From assembly GCF_028767025.1 (NCBI RefSeq), contig NZ_JAJQXX010000011.1, positions 36,752-100,751 on the forward strand: DNA of 64,000 nt, written 5' to 3'. Each line of letters starts with the position of its first letter. The first letter of the stretch is position 1. Below, piece by piece: positions 54,497-63,924 of this stretch. Source of the stretch: Blautia sp. XA-2221. GTDB lineage: Bacteria; Bacillota; Clostridia; Lachnospirales; Lachnospiraceae. Below the pieces are notes generated by a model, which was not told the DNA's origin, ran no database searches, and worked only from the letters and a program-made list of their open reading frames with translations. Made by a program: the position numbers and the translations under genes.

Positions 54497-55906
54497 ATGG
54501 GAGATTTATCCAAAATTGAAGTTCTTCCTCAGGCCTTTCTTTCCCGGATGAAGGAAATGCTTGGAGACGAATATGAAGAATTTTTAGAAAGCTATAAAAA
54601 GCCCCGTACCTACGGGCTTCGTGTCAATACATCAAAAATCACCTGTGAAGAATTTGAGAAGCTTGTTCCGTTTCCCGTAACACGGATTCCATGGACAGAA
54701 AACGGATATTTTTATTCTGAGGACATCCGGCCTTCCAGATGCCCTTTATATCAGGCAGGACTTTATTATCTTCAGGAACCCAGCGCCATGACTCCGGCAG
54801 CCTGTCTTCCGGTAAATCCCGGAGAGTCTGTTCTTGATCTCTGTGCGGCTCCCGGCGGCAAGGCAACTGCTCTCGGCGCTGCTCTGAACGGGCAGGGACT
54901 TCTGATCGCCAATGATATCAGTTCTTCAAGAGCCAGAGCGCTGCTTCGCAATCTGGAGCTTTTTGGCATTTCCAACAGCTTTGTTACAAACGAAACGCCA
55001 GCCCGGCTTACAGAGCAGTTCCCGGGATTTTTTCACAAAATTCTTCTGGATGCGCCCTGCTCCGGAGAAGGAATGTTCCGAAAAGATGAAGCTCTGGCAA
55101 AAGACTGGACCCCTGAGAAATCTCACCAACTGGCCGGAATACAAAGGGAACTGATTCTTCAGTCTGCAGATATGCTCCGTCCCGGCGGACTTCTTCTTTA
55201 TTCTACCTGTACCTTTGCCCCGGAAGAGGATGAGGGAACCATTTCTTATCTTCTGGAGCAAAGAGAGGATATGGAGCTTCTGGAACTTCCTGCATATGAG
55301 GGATTTTCTCCGGGAGTACCGGAATGGGGAAATGGAAATGAAGATCTCAGAAAATGTGTACGCATTTTCCCACATAAAATGAACGGTGAGGGACATTTCC
55401 TGGCTCTTATAAAAAAACAGGGACAGCCGGATATGGTTCAGCAGACTTCTTCTGCCCGCCAGGATGCCAATACCAGAAAGTGGCTGGAACTTTTTCTTGA
55501 GGAAATCGGTTTACAGACTCTGGGCGGAAAGGCATTTGACTGGAATCGGGTAGAAACCAGAGGCGACAAAGTTTATTATCTTCCTCCGGTCAACACCAGT
55601 TTCCGCAGACTTACCTTTCTCCGCAACGGTCTGTATCTGGGCGATCTGAAAAAGAACCGCTTTGAGCCGTCCCAGCCTTTCGCTCTGGCTCTTTATAAAA
55701 ATGATGTAAAAGCCGTGATTTCTCTCTCTCTGGATGATTCCCGTCTGACCCGGTATTTAAAGGGGGAAACTCTTCTCATTGAAGAGGGAGAAGCCCATGG
55801 CAAAAAAGGCTGGCATCTTCTCTGCGCAGAAGGCTACCCTCTTGGCTTCGGCAAACTAGTAAATGGTACTCTTAAAAATAAATATCCCGCAGGCTGGAGA
55901 GTCTGA
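54497..55906 (+). CDS. RsmF/NOP2-family rRNA m5C methyltransferase
   Basis: ATG 54497 (MGDLSKIEVLPQAFLSRMK) has AGGAGG six bases upstream; 469 residues. SAM-binding VLDLCAAPGGKATALGAAL, motif IV LDAPCSGEGMFRK with a Cys, and motif VI YSTCTFAPEEDEG with the catalytic Cys are visible. A C-terminal PUA-like domain follows (VKAVISLSLDDS; EGYPLGFGKLVNGTLKNKYP). It is a 16S or 23S m5C methyltransferase; the target base is unclear. Confidence 0.9.
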   Translation: MGDLSKIEVLPQAFLSRMKEMLGDEYEEFLESYKKPRTYGLRVNTSKITCEEFEKLVPFPVTRIPWTENGYFYSEDIRPSRCPLYQAGLYYLQEPSAMTPAACLPVNPGESVLDLCAAPGGKATALGAALNGQGLLIANDISSSRARALLRNLELFGISNSFVTNETPARLTEQFPGFFHKILLDAPCSGEGMFRKDEALAKDWTPEKSHQLAGIQRELILQSADMLRPGGLLLYSTCTFAPEEDEGTISYLLEQREDMELLELPAYEGFSPGVPEWGNGNEDLRKCVRIFPHKMNGEGHFLALIKKQGQPDMVQQTSSARQDANTRKWLELFLEEIGLQTLGGKAFDWNRVETRGDKVYYLPPVNTSFRRLTFLRNGLYLGDLKKNRFEPSQPFALALYKNDVKAVISLSLDDSRLTRYLKGETLLIEEGEAHGKKGWHLLCAEGYPLGFGKLVNGTLKNKYPAGWRV

Positions 55907-55910
55907 TTAA

Positions 55911-55948
55911 AAAAATCCCCGGACAGTACATATTGTCTGAGGATTTTT
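55911..55948 (+). terminator. Terminator after the methyltransferase gene
   Basis: AAAAATCC-CCGGACA and TTGTCTG-AGGATTTTT form an interrupted stem ending in Ts, starting five bases past the stop; the A/T symmetry suggests it also serves addA from the other side. Confidence 0.85.
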
Positions 55949-55988
55949 CCGTAATGTTCATAACTGATTGCCTGATTTTATTCTGTTG

Positions 55989-58900
55989 TTAGGAAATGGA
56001 AGGCAGATCTTTTACCGGAATTTCCTTTTGAAGGGCAAAGGAATAAATAATCTTTTCTTTTACTTTTTTCTTCAAAAGTCTTTCCAGAGCCTGAGCATAA
56101 TCGTCAAGCTGCATACGGTAACGTTCTTCCAGTTTCTGCTCTTCACCTGGAAGAATCCGGTCTGTCTTGTAATCCACCAGGACCAGTTCGCCATCTTCTT
56201 CAAAATATGCATCAATGATACCCTGTACAAGAATTTTTTCTCCTCCTGTCCAGGAGTCATTAAGCTCTGAGGCCTGCACAGATATCACAAAGGGCTGCTC
56301 ACGGAAAAGTTTTTGTTCCTGAGCCGCTTTTTTCATTCTCTGTCCCAGATCTGAGCGCACAAAGCTCAGAATATCTTTTATATAAATGCAGCCTGCTTCT
56401 TCCGGACTCATTTTTCCCATTTCTTCCAAATGACTGATCTGTTTTTTAATTCCTTCAAAGGAATTGTCTCCTGTATAATCCAGACATTCCATAACCTGGT
56501 GATAGGCAGTTCCCTTTGCCGCTCCCCGGACAGTCTGCTCTTCTGCTGCAAACCGTGGAACCAATGGTACAAATTCTTTCTGAAAAAATACAGTTTCTTC
56601 CTGCTCTTCATCCTGCCAGCTTCTTTTTTTCAGTTCAGATACACTTACCTTTACAGGCATTTCTGCCAGATAATCACATGGATACTGAAACTCGAACCGT
56701 TCTTCCAGTTCCTGCCGTATTTCCTGATCATATATTTTTTCACAGTCCCAGTTTTTCATCACCTGCTCACGGATCTGAAAATCTGTCATATCTACAATCT
56801 GCTCCTGAATAAGATCTGCTGCCGTAACTTTTCTTATTTTAAATTCTGCATTCTCATCTCGGCACTCCTGTTGGCTTCCGGCAGGAATGCCATAATCCAG
56901 ATAAAGTTTTCTCATTGCGCTGTGACCTGCAAGAGCCGGAAGTATAACATCCCAGAAATCTCTTGCCCCGGAACGGATTCCCCCGGGCAGCAATGTTTCC
57001 TCTCTGTTTTTCCCATAGGAAATCCGCGCCAGAGTTTCCTCCAGTTTCTCTACAGTTCCTGTAATATAAAGCTTTTCTTTGGCACGGGTAAGGGCAACAT
57101 AGAGAACCCTTAACTCTTCACCCAGACTTTCTCTTTTCAGCTCTCTGCGGATAATCTGTTTGTGAAGCGTAGGTGCGATCAGTCTTTTTTCCGGAAGAAT
57201 TGCATCAGCTCCAAGCCCCAGATCCGGATGGATCAGAAGCCGGGCATTGATATCCTGGAAATTAAACTGTTTTCCCATTCCTGCTGCAAACACAACAGGA
57301 AATTCCAGCCCTTTGCTTTTATGGATTGTCATAATCTGGACAGCTCCGCTGCCGGCGTCCGTCACATTTACTTCGCCAAAATCCACCTCATATTTCTGAA
57401 GGCTCTCAATATATCTGACAAAATTAAACAGTCCCCGGTAGCTGGTTTTTTCATAATCCATTGCTTTTTCCACCAGCATCCGAAGGTTGGCGCCTCTCTG
57501 TTCCCCTCCGGGAAGCGCTCTTACATAGGTTTCATAGCCTGTTACTTTCAGAATATGCAGGATCAGCTGATGAACCGGTGTATAAGCTGCCATATCACGA
57601 ATTTTCTGAAGCTGACTGTAAAACTTTTTCAGTTTGTCCCTGAGAATCTGTTTTTCCTGTTCCTCCCGGTTCTCTGACTCCGCTTCTTCACTGGGTTCTT
57701 TTTCTATAAAAGCACAAAGACTTTCATACAAAAGGCCTTCCTGATTTTCCAGACGGAGCAGCGACAGTTCCTGGGCAGTACAACCCACCAGTGGAGAATA
57801 CAATACTCCGGTCAGGGGAATGTCCTGCAGCGGATTGTCACAAACTCTCAGATAGTTCAAAAGGGTCACTACTTCCTGAGCAGAAAAATATCCGGTTCTG
57901 GACGCTGTATACGCCGGAATTCCGTTTGATTCCAATACCTCCCGGAAGGTATCCGCCCATCCGTAGGCTGAACGGAGCAGTATCACAATATCTCCATATT
58001 CCAAAGGTCTGTATGTTCCGGTTTCTTTGTCGAGAACCTGCTCTCTGCCTGTAATTCTCTTTATTTCCGCTGCAATGGCAAGCGCTTCTAACTCCTGAGG
58101 TGTCTGACCGGAATCTTCGTCCTGAAGTTCTTCACTGTCCTTTTCCACCAGAAGCACTTCTGTTTTCAGAAATTCTCCACCCGCAGGAAAATCCGCTCCG
58201 GGATAAAGGGCGTTGTTGTCATCATAGGTAATGCCTCCCAGATCTTCTCCCATGATCCTGCGAAAAATATAATTCACACTTTCCAGAACCTGCGCACGGC
58301 TTCGAAAATTTTTGTGAAGCTCAATTTTCTGTTCCCTGCTGTCCTCTGTGGAGTAGGTCTTATATTTTTCCATAAAAAGCTCAGGCCTTGCCAGTCGGAA
58401 ACGATAAATACTCTGCTTCACATCTCCTACCATAAAGATATTTTTTCTGTTCTGAGCCCATCCGGAAACCATGGTGGTGATCATCTCCTGAACAAGGTTA
58501 CTGTCCTGATACTCATCAACCATGACCTCTTCATATTTTTCAGAAAGCTCTCTGGCTGCCTGGCTTGGTTTTCCGTCCTCATCCATGAGAATGTTTAGGG
58601 CAAAATGCTCCATATCCGTAAAATCCAGAATGTTTTTTTCCCGTTTTTTCTGAGAAAATTTTTCCTGAAATGTACAGGTAAGCTTTACAAGACTGTCCAC
58701 CGGGCTTCTGCAGCAGCGGAGAAGTTCCAGAAGCTCCTCCTCTTTCCAGCAAAAATATCTGGCGGAAAGCTCTTTGATAATGTTTTTTTCTTCTTCTCTG
58801 AACGTTTTTACCTGAGTTTTTTTATCCTCGTCCTGCTCAGATATTTTTTTTGCAGAAAGCCGCGCAAAAGAAGGCTTTTGCAAAAGCTCCGCTACTTTGT

Positions 58901-59711
58901 CATAATCCTTTTGTTCTGCTGCCTGCTTAATCTGTCCGATAAGCAGAAGGTCACTGTCCAGAGCAGCCTCATACTGCCAGGGTCCCTGCGGTGATACACA
59001 GACTGCTCTTGCCTGCTGTGCAAGCCGTTCTGCTTCTTTCAGCTGCTCTCCGGTTTCTTCCCACAAAAGAGTTATCCACCGGGCTTTCCGCAACTCCTCC
59101 TTATTGTCCACCCTGTAAACTTCTAAACACTGACGGAGCCATTTTTCCGGAAACGGATGGCTGACAGAGGCTTCATAAACCTTTTGTATCAGTTCTTTCA
59201 GCCCCTCATCTGTTTTGCCAGAGGCATAACATTCCACCAGTTCCAGAAATTCTTCATCTCTCTGTTCGTAAGCTTCTTCCAAAAGCTCTTCAAGGACCTC
59301 TTCTCTTAAAAGCTTCAGCTCACCTTCATCTGCTGTCCGATAGCCCGGATCCAGCCCGATCATGTGAAAATAATTTTTGATGATATAAGAGCAAAAGCTG
59401 TCAATGGTCGTGATCTGAGCTGTGTGTATCAAGGTCATCTGTTTCTGAAGATGCTCGTTGTCCGGTTCCTCAAAAAGCGCCTGTTCCAAAGCTGCGGAAA
59501 TACGCTCTTTCATTTCCCCTGCTGCTGCTCTTGTAAAAGTCATGATCAGAAGCCGGTCAATATCCACTGGATGTTCCTTGTCCAAAATCTTACTGAGAAT
59601 CCGCTGTACAAGCACTGCGGTTTTACCAGAACCTGCTGCTGCAGAAACCAGAATATTTCTGTTTCTCAGGGAAATTACCTGCTGCTGTTCTTCTGTCCAT
59701 GTCACTGCCAT
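55989..59711 (-). CDS. addA: ATP-dependent helicase/nuclease subunit A
   Basis: AddA is the UvrD-type helicase and one nuclease of the AddAB double-strand-break resection machine. 1240 residues: Walker A SAAAGSGKTAVLVQRIL (residues 23-39), EVMVDEYQDSNLVQEM, GDVKQSIYRFR, IMTIHKSKGLEFPVVF, LYVALTRAKEKL. The C-terminal nuclease is GIIDAYFEEDGELVLVDYKT (near 1165-1183). It starts two bases after addB. Confidence 0.98.
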   Translation of the reverse strand: MAVTWTEEQQQVISLRNRNILVSAAAGSGKTAVLVQRILSKILDKEHPVDIDRLLIMTFTRAAAGEMKERISAALEQALFEEPDNEHLQKQMTLIHTAQITTIDSFCSYIIKNYFHMIGLDPGYRTADEGELKLLREEVLEELLEEAYEQRDEEFLELVECYASGKTDEGLKELIQKVYEASVSHPFPEKWLRQCLEVYRVDNKEELRKARWITLLWEETGEQLKEAERLAQQARAVCVSPQGPWQYEAALDSDLLLIGQIKQAAEQKDYDKVAELLQKPSFARLSAKKISEQDEDKKTQVKTFREEEKNIIKELSARYFCWKEEELLELLRCCRSPVDSLVKLTCTFQEKFSQKKREKNILDFTDMEHFALNILMDEDGKPSQAARELSEKYEEVMVDEYQDSNLVQEMITTMVSGWAQNRKNIFMVGDVKQSIYRFRLARPELFMEKYKTYSTEDSREQKIELHKNFRSRAQVLESVNYIFRRIMGEDLGGITYDDNNALYPGADFPAGGEFLKTEVLLVEKDSEELQDEDSGQTPQELEALAIAAEIKRITGREQVLDKETGTYRPLEYGDIVILLRSAYGWADTFREVLESNGIPAYTASRTGYFSAQEVVTLLNYLRVCDNPLQDIPLTGVLYSPLVGCTAQELSLLRLENQEGLLYESLCAFIEKEPSEEAESENREEQEKQILRDKLKKFYSQLQKIRDMAAYTPVHQLILHILKVTGYETYVRALPGGEQRGANLRMLVEKAMDYEKTSYRGLFNFVRYIESLQKYEVDFGEVNVTDAGSGAVQIMTIHKSKGLEFPVVFAAGMGKQFNFQDINARLLIHPDLGLGADAILPEKRLIAPTLHKQIIRRELKRESLGEELRVLYVALTRAKEKLYITGTVEKLEETLARISYGKNREETLLPGGIRSGARDFWDVILPALAGHSAMRKLYLDYGIPAGSQQECRDENAEFKIRKVTAADLIQEQIVDMTDFQIREQVMKNWDCEKIYDQEIRQELEERFEFQYPCDYLAEMPVKVSVSELKKRSWQDEEQEETVFFQKEFVPLVPRFAAEEQTVRGAAKGTAYHQVMECLDYTGDNSFEGIKKQISHLEEMGKMSPEEAGCIYIKDILSFVRSDLGQRMKKAAQEQKLFREQPFVISVQASELNDSWTGGEKILVQGIIDAYFEEDGELVLVDYKTDRILPGEEQKLEERYRMQLDDYAQALERLLKKKVKEKIIYSFALQKEIPVKDLPSIS

Positions 59712-59712
59712 A

Positions 59713-62700
59713 TCAGCGTTCCTCCTCTTCCAGATGATTCCATATTTCCTGATCCGAAAACTGTTTCAGCCGTCTGTACTCATAACCGGGAATTTTCCGG
59801 TCAAATCCGCAGACGCCCTGATAAGAGCAGTAGGTGCAGGCAGTTCTTTTTCCCAGCTCATAGGGCGATACCTCCGTGTCACCGGAAAGAATCTCACCAC
59901 GGATGTCGGAAATTTTTCTTTTTACATATTCATTCAGAAGCCGGAACTGCTCTCTTGTTGCAACAGACGAGCCTTTTCGGAAAGAACCGTCCTTATTATA
60001 GGTTACTGGCAGAGAAACCAGGCTTCTGTCCATTTTCTGGATCACATCAGAATTTGCAGCCACAAGTCCGTTCATTTTTAATTCTTTCAGAAGTCCCGGC
60101 TGGATGCTGTCCATATCAGCCTGGATATTTTCCTGGATCATAGGATCTTTTACATTATAATAAAAAATCCCTGCCGGCTGGATATCACAGTCCGGGTGCT
60201 TTCTCTGCTCTGCATCCAGCGCTGCATCCATGTACACCACCAGCTGAAGCTGAAGACCGTGGTACAGACCGACTAGATCAAAAGAGGTATTTCCTGACTT
60301 ATAATCTATGATTTTTACATACACTTTTTTATCTTCTTTCAGAACATCAAGACGGTCGATCCTTCCCCCTCCTATGGAAACCTCAAAGCCTTCCGGCAGA
60401 AACTCTCCCTGGCGCAGCTGCTCCTGAAGCGCCCATACAGTCCTTTTCAGAATACGGGAGGTCCTCTCTATCATATATTGGTTTCTGGCGCTGCTTTTTA
60501 ATATTGTGTTGCCATAATCCGCAGCCACCTGATTCAGACATTCTTCTACAATACTGTCTCTTTCCTCTTCATCAAGTTCACTCCACCTCAGTCCTTTTCG
60601 CTGAAGTTCTGCGGCAAATTTCTCCAGAGCCTGATGGATCACATTTCCCATATCCATTGCACGAAATTCATATTCCGCCCGCTCTGTAACCTCAAGTCCA
60701 TACCTTAAAAAATGAGCAAACGCACAGGCTGCAAAACGTTCCAGCCTGGTGGCGCTGTTCGGTGATACATCCCCGTAGAGAGCCTTTGCAATGCTGGCGC
60801 TGATTCTGTCTGCAGGCTTTCTCATAAATGCCGCGTCTGTCAGTTTTTTTGTAAGTTCCTGATACTCCGGGCTTCTCAGATACCAGCTGTACAGCTCCTG
60901 AAACAAAGGTTCCTCATATTTATCTGTATCGCTGCCAAGAATTTCCAGAAGATAATCCATACCAGTGGAAGGTGTTTCCAGAAGCTCTATAAGACTTTCA
61001 GGCTCCTCTGCCCTCTCCGGATGCAGTTCCGGATAAAGCCGTCTGACTGTATGGATCAGATAAGCCGGACTTACTGCTTCCCCCTTCATGTTTGAGTTTG
61101 CAAAAGAAAGACAAAGATGCTCTGACGGCTTGGTAAGGTTCAGATACAAATAAAACCGCTGAATATTCATCAGTTCCTTTGGTCCGGGAGCCAGCTCCAC
61201 TCCCTGATCTGCAAAAAATTCTCTGTCCAGCTCTGTGAGGATTCCCCCTGACTCTGTGTTCTTCGGGATATTTCCTTCATTTACCCCCACAAAAAATAAA
61301 GCGCGAACATCCTTCAGACGGGTTCTCTCCATATCTCCCACAAGGACCTGATCCAGTCCGGGAGGGATCAAAGCGACCTTCGCCTGACTCATTCCTGTTT
61401 CCAGGATCTGCCGGAATTCTTCCGGGGAGACTGTTTCCTCTCCCAGAATTTCTGTCATTTTGTCAAGAAGCTCTATGACAATCCCGTAAATCTGAGCATA
61501 TTCCTTTTCCATTGCCCGGTCGCCCTTCCGGAAAAATACTTCTTCCTGCTCATAAAGCTTTTCCTGAATACGGCTCCTTACAATAAAGTCGTAAAGAAAT
61601 TTGCAGTATTCTTTTACGGTTTTCTTTTTTCCGGAAAATCCACAGGCAAGCGCCTCTGTTTCCCGGACAAAACGCTCACGGATCTCATTCAGTTCCAGAA
61701 TAGACTCCTCTTTCATTCCCCGATAGATCCGAATCCATTTTTCCTTCCATTTTTTGAAACCCCGTATTCCAAGCGCCACCACATAATTTTCCAGCCGGTC
61801 AGCCTCCTGTCGTGTGATATCTGACATTCCGCAGCGCAAATACCGGAACACACTTTCATAGGAAAATCCCTGAGCTGCCATTTCCAGGGCTGCCCTTACA
61901 TACTCTACAAAAGGATTCATGAGAATAGAATGTTTTTCATCAATAAAGCATGGAATTCCACTATTGTCAAAAGCCTGTCTGGACAGATTTCCATATTCCT
62001 CCAGATTACCTGTGATCACAGCGATTTCTCCAAACCTGTATCCCTCTTTTCGCACAAGACGAAGAATCCTTCTTGCAGTTTCTTCCATTTCTTTTAGCGG
62101 AGTTCCCGCAGAAAAAATGCTGATTTCCTTTTGTTCCTGTTTATAAACCTGCCTGTGATACCGGAACAGATTTTTTTCCATAAAAGACAGGGCAGGTGAA
62201 TGAGCAAACCGCGATTTTTCACCGGCTTTTATCCACACAGGTTCCTCTGTTTCTTTTGTAAGTTCACAAAGTCCCCGTATCATTTTGTGACTCATATAAA
62301 AAAGCTGATGGGACTTTTCTTTTCCCATAAAGGGTTCCTGAACATCCATAGTCACAGTCACTAAAACTTTGCTACATACGGTCAGAAGCTCTTTTACCAC
62401 CTTCATCTGCACAGGAGTAAAACCGGTAAATCCATCCAGAACAAGCACACTTCCACGAAGTTTCTCAGAAAAAACAATCTCTTTTGCCAGAACCTCCAAC
62501 ACTTCTTCCTGTGTCATGTAATGTTCTCTCAGATAATCCCGAAATGCCTGATAAAGAACTGTCACATCCTGAAGCTTCATCTGAAGAAGAGTTCTGTCAG
62601 AAGCGTCCTCCTTCATTCTTTCCAGCTCCTGCTCTCCTACCTCATACTGCATAAATTCAGAAATCAGAGATTTTACCTCATCCAGATAACCAGGTTTTTT

Positions 62701-63039
62701 CATCTGATTTTTCAGATAAACCAGATCCTTCTGATGCTTCTGAACCAGCTTCTGAAGAACCATATTTTTTCCTGTTTCTTCCAGTATCTTTCTGGTATCT
62801 CCGCCCACCTCTTCAAAAACACGGAAGGCAAGGCGTTCAAAACTAAGTACATCAATGTTCAGAATTCCTCCGTCCGGATGCATTTCTACCAGTGTTTTCT
62901 GAGTCTGCATGGTAAACTGTTCCGGAACGATCACATAAAAAAGCTGTTCCGGATGCTCTCTGGCCTCCTGGATCACGCTCTGAAAAACTGTATATGACTT
63001 TCCTGATCCGGAATTTCCAATAATAAACTGAAGCGGCAT
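59713..63039 (-). CDS. addB: ATP-dependent helicase/nuclease subunit B
   Basis: ATG 63039 (MPLQFIIGNSGSGKS) follows GGAGG by five bases; 1108 residues. Walker A is at 8-15. The nuclease motif appears as VKIIDYKSGNTSFD (near 905). The four 4Fe-4S cysteines are recognisable: one in FAACAFAHFLRYGL (near 768) and three in CTYCSYQGVC (near 1066-1075). AddB recognises Chi and holds the second nuclease. It is upstream partner of addA. Confidence 0.97.
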   Translation of the reverse strand: MPLQFIIGNSGSGKSYTVFQSVIQEAREHPEQLFYVIVPEQFTMQTQKTLVEMHPDGGILNIDVLSFERLAFRVFEEVGGDTRKILEETGKNMVLQKLVQKHQKDLVYLKNQMKKPGYLDEVKSLISEFMQYEVGEQELERMKEDASDRTLLQMKLQDVTVLYQAFRDYLREHYMTQEEVLEVLAKEIVFSEKLRGSVLVLDGFTGFTPVQMKVVKELLTVCSKVLVTVTMDVQEPFMGKEKSHQLFYMSHKMIRGLCELTKETEEPVWIKAGEKSRFAHSPALSFMEKNLFRYHRQVYKQEQKEISIFSAGTPLKEMEETARRILRLVRKEGYRFGEIAVITGNLEEYGNLSRQAFDNSGIPCFIDEKHSILMNPFVEYVRAALEMAAQGFSYESVFRYLRCGMSDITRQEADRLENYVVALGIRGFKKWKEKWIRIYRGMKEESILELNEIRERFVRETEALACGFSGKKKTVKEYCKFLYDFIVRSRIQEKLYEQEEVFFRKGDRAMEKEYAQIYGIVIELLDKMTEILGEETVSPEEFRQILETGMSQAKVALIPPGLDQVLVGDMERTRLKDVRALFFVGVNEGNIPKNTESGGILTELDREFFADQGVELAPGPKELMNIQRFYLYLNLTKPSEHLCLSFANSNMKGEAVSPAYLIHTVRRLYPELHPERAEEPESLIELLETPSTGMDYLLEILGSDTDKYEEPLFQELYSWYLRSPEYQELTKKLTDAAFMRKPADRISASIAKALYGDVSPNSATRLERFAACAFAHFLRYGLEVTERAEYEFRAMDMGNVIHQALEKFAAELQRKGLRWSELDEEERDSIVEECLNQVAADYGNTILKSSARNQYMIERTSRILKRTVWALQEQLRQGEFLPEGFEVSIGGGRIDRLDVLKEDKKVYVKIIDYKSGNTSFDLVGLYHGLQLQLVVYMDAALDAEQRKHPDCDIQPAGIFYYNVKDPMIQENIQADMDSIQPGLLKELKMNGLVAANSDVIQKMDRSLVSLPVTYNKDGSFRKGSSVATREQFRLLNEYVKRKISDIRGEILSGDTEVSPYELGKRTACTYCSYQGVCGFDRKIPGYEYRRLKQFSDQEIWNHLEEEER

Positions 63040-63217
63040 AATTTCCTCCATCTGAAAGCTTTCACTGCACATATTTCCCTTGCTGCTATACAACTGTTTA
63101 GAAAAATGTAAAAATGTTTTTTCGCATCATATCTAAATCCTTTTTTGTATTTTAGCACATATGTTCGATAATTGCAATCAAACCAGAATAACTTATTTAC
63201 TGCCTTAAATGAAAAAA

Positions 63218-63336
63218 TAGCTTAAACCAAAAAGTAACTTAAACCAAAAAGTAGCTTAAACCAAAAAGTAGCTTAAACCAAAAAGTAGCTTAAACCAAAA
63301 AGTGGCTTAAACCAAAAAGTGGCTTAAACCAAAAAG
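63218..63336. repeat. Seven perfect-to-near-perfect 17-bp tandem repeats
   Basis: The unit TAGCTTAAACCAAAAAG repeats at 63218, 63235, 63252, 63269, 63286, 63303 and 63320. Only the first three bases vary (TAG, TAA, TGG). It lies 180 bases upstream of addB. Units abut with no spacers. The surrounding 63040-63217 and 63337-63516 stretches show no gene. Confidence 0.95.
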
Positions 63337-63516
63337 TAACTACCATATTCTTAATCTGTAGTGAAATTTACTCTTGCCCCGAAATTTGCTTCAATTACTT
63401 CAATAAAATTTATGCTGACAGTTTAAAAGACACCGCCTTTTTGCCGAAATAACATGGGTTCGCTCCTTAGTCCTTAAATACGTTAAAACATTTAATCATC
63501 CTGGTTTAAATGACGT

Positions 63517-63551
63517 GATTACTTTGATATAAATAAGATTACTTTGATATA
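63517..63551. repeat. Direct repeat of 15 bp, 20-bp period
   Basis: GATTACTTTGATATA at 63517-63531 and 63537-63551, separated by AATAA. Helical-turn-like spacing on one DNA face would suit a dimeric regulator, but no gene assignment is possible. Confidence 0.7.
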
Positions 63552-63570
63552 TAGGAAGCATTTTAAGTAC

Positions 63571-63599
63571 AAAAAACCAGTACCCTTGCCTGGTACTGG
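63571..63599 (-). terminator. Second terminator downstream of the rRNA operon
   Basis: CCAGTACC-N7-GGTACTGG followed by six Ts on the minus strand. It lies about 90 bases beyond the first terminator at 63690-63714, as a back-up stop. Confidence 0.85.
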
Positions 63600-63689
63600 C
63601 TTCATTTTCACCGGACATTCCCTTCCGGTTTCTGTTCGTAAATGACGTAGATAGAAGTTTCTGCAAATAAAAAATAGCTCATTTCCTAT

Positions 63690-63714
63690 AAAAAAAGTAG
63701 CCTCACCGGCTACT
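63690..63714 (-). terminator. Rho-independent terminator of the rRNA operon
   Basis: AGTAGCC-GGTGA-GGCTACT then seven Ts on the minus strand, about 210 bases beyond the 23S 3' end. Confidence 0.9.
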
Positions 63715-63924
63715 TACATTGCACTTTCAAAACTACATACATGTTGACATTGGAATCATTTTAACCTTGCTTATGCTTTCAACGACTCGCCTGGTCATTT
63801 CGTGACTTCCGTCACTCAATGTCATTTGCCTCGCAAATGTCTGTCACAGTCTGGCAACTTCCCTCTGTGAGTAAACTCACTCCGTTCTGCTCCCTTCCTG
63901 TTCCAGCCGCTCGTCTCAGCTTCT
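63715..63924 (-). other. Hairpin-rich spacer between 23S rRNA and terminator, no 5S gene
   Basis: Three perfect small stems are seen: GTGAG-TAAA-CTCAC (63867-63880), CATTTGC-CTC-GCAAATG (63823-63839) and GTGAC-TTCC-GTCAC (63802-63815). The 5S consensus was looked for on this strand and not found. Confidence 0.6.

Noticed and set aside
59364..60143. 259-codon plus-strand frame opposite addA/addB junction
   Set aside because: Antisense to two well-supported genes; no ribosome binding site or domain.
63218..63336. CRISPR array
   Set aside because: Repeats abut directly with no unique spacers and no cas genes are nearby; a simple tandem repeat.
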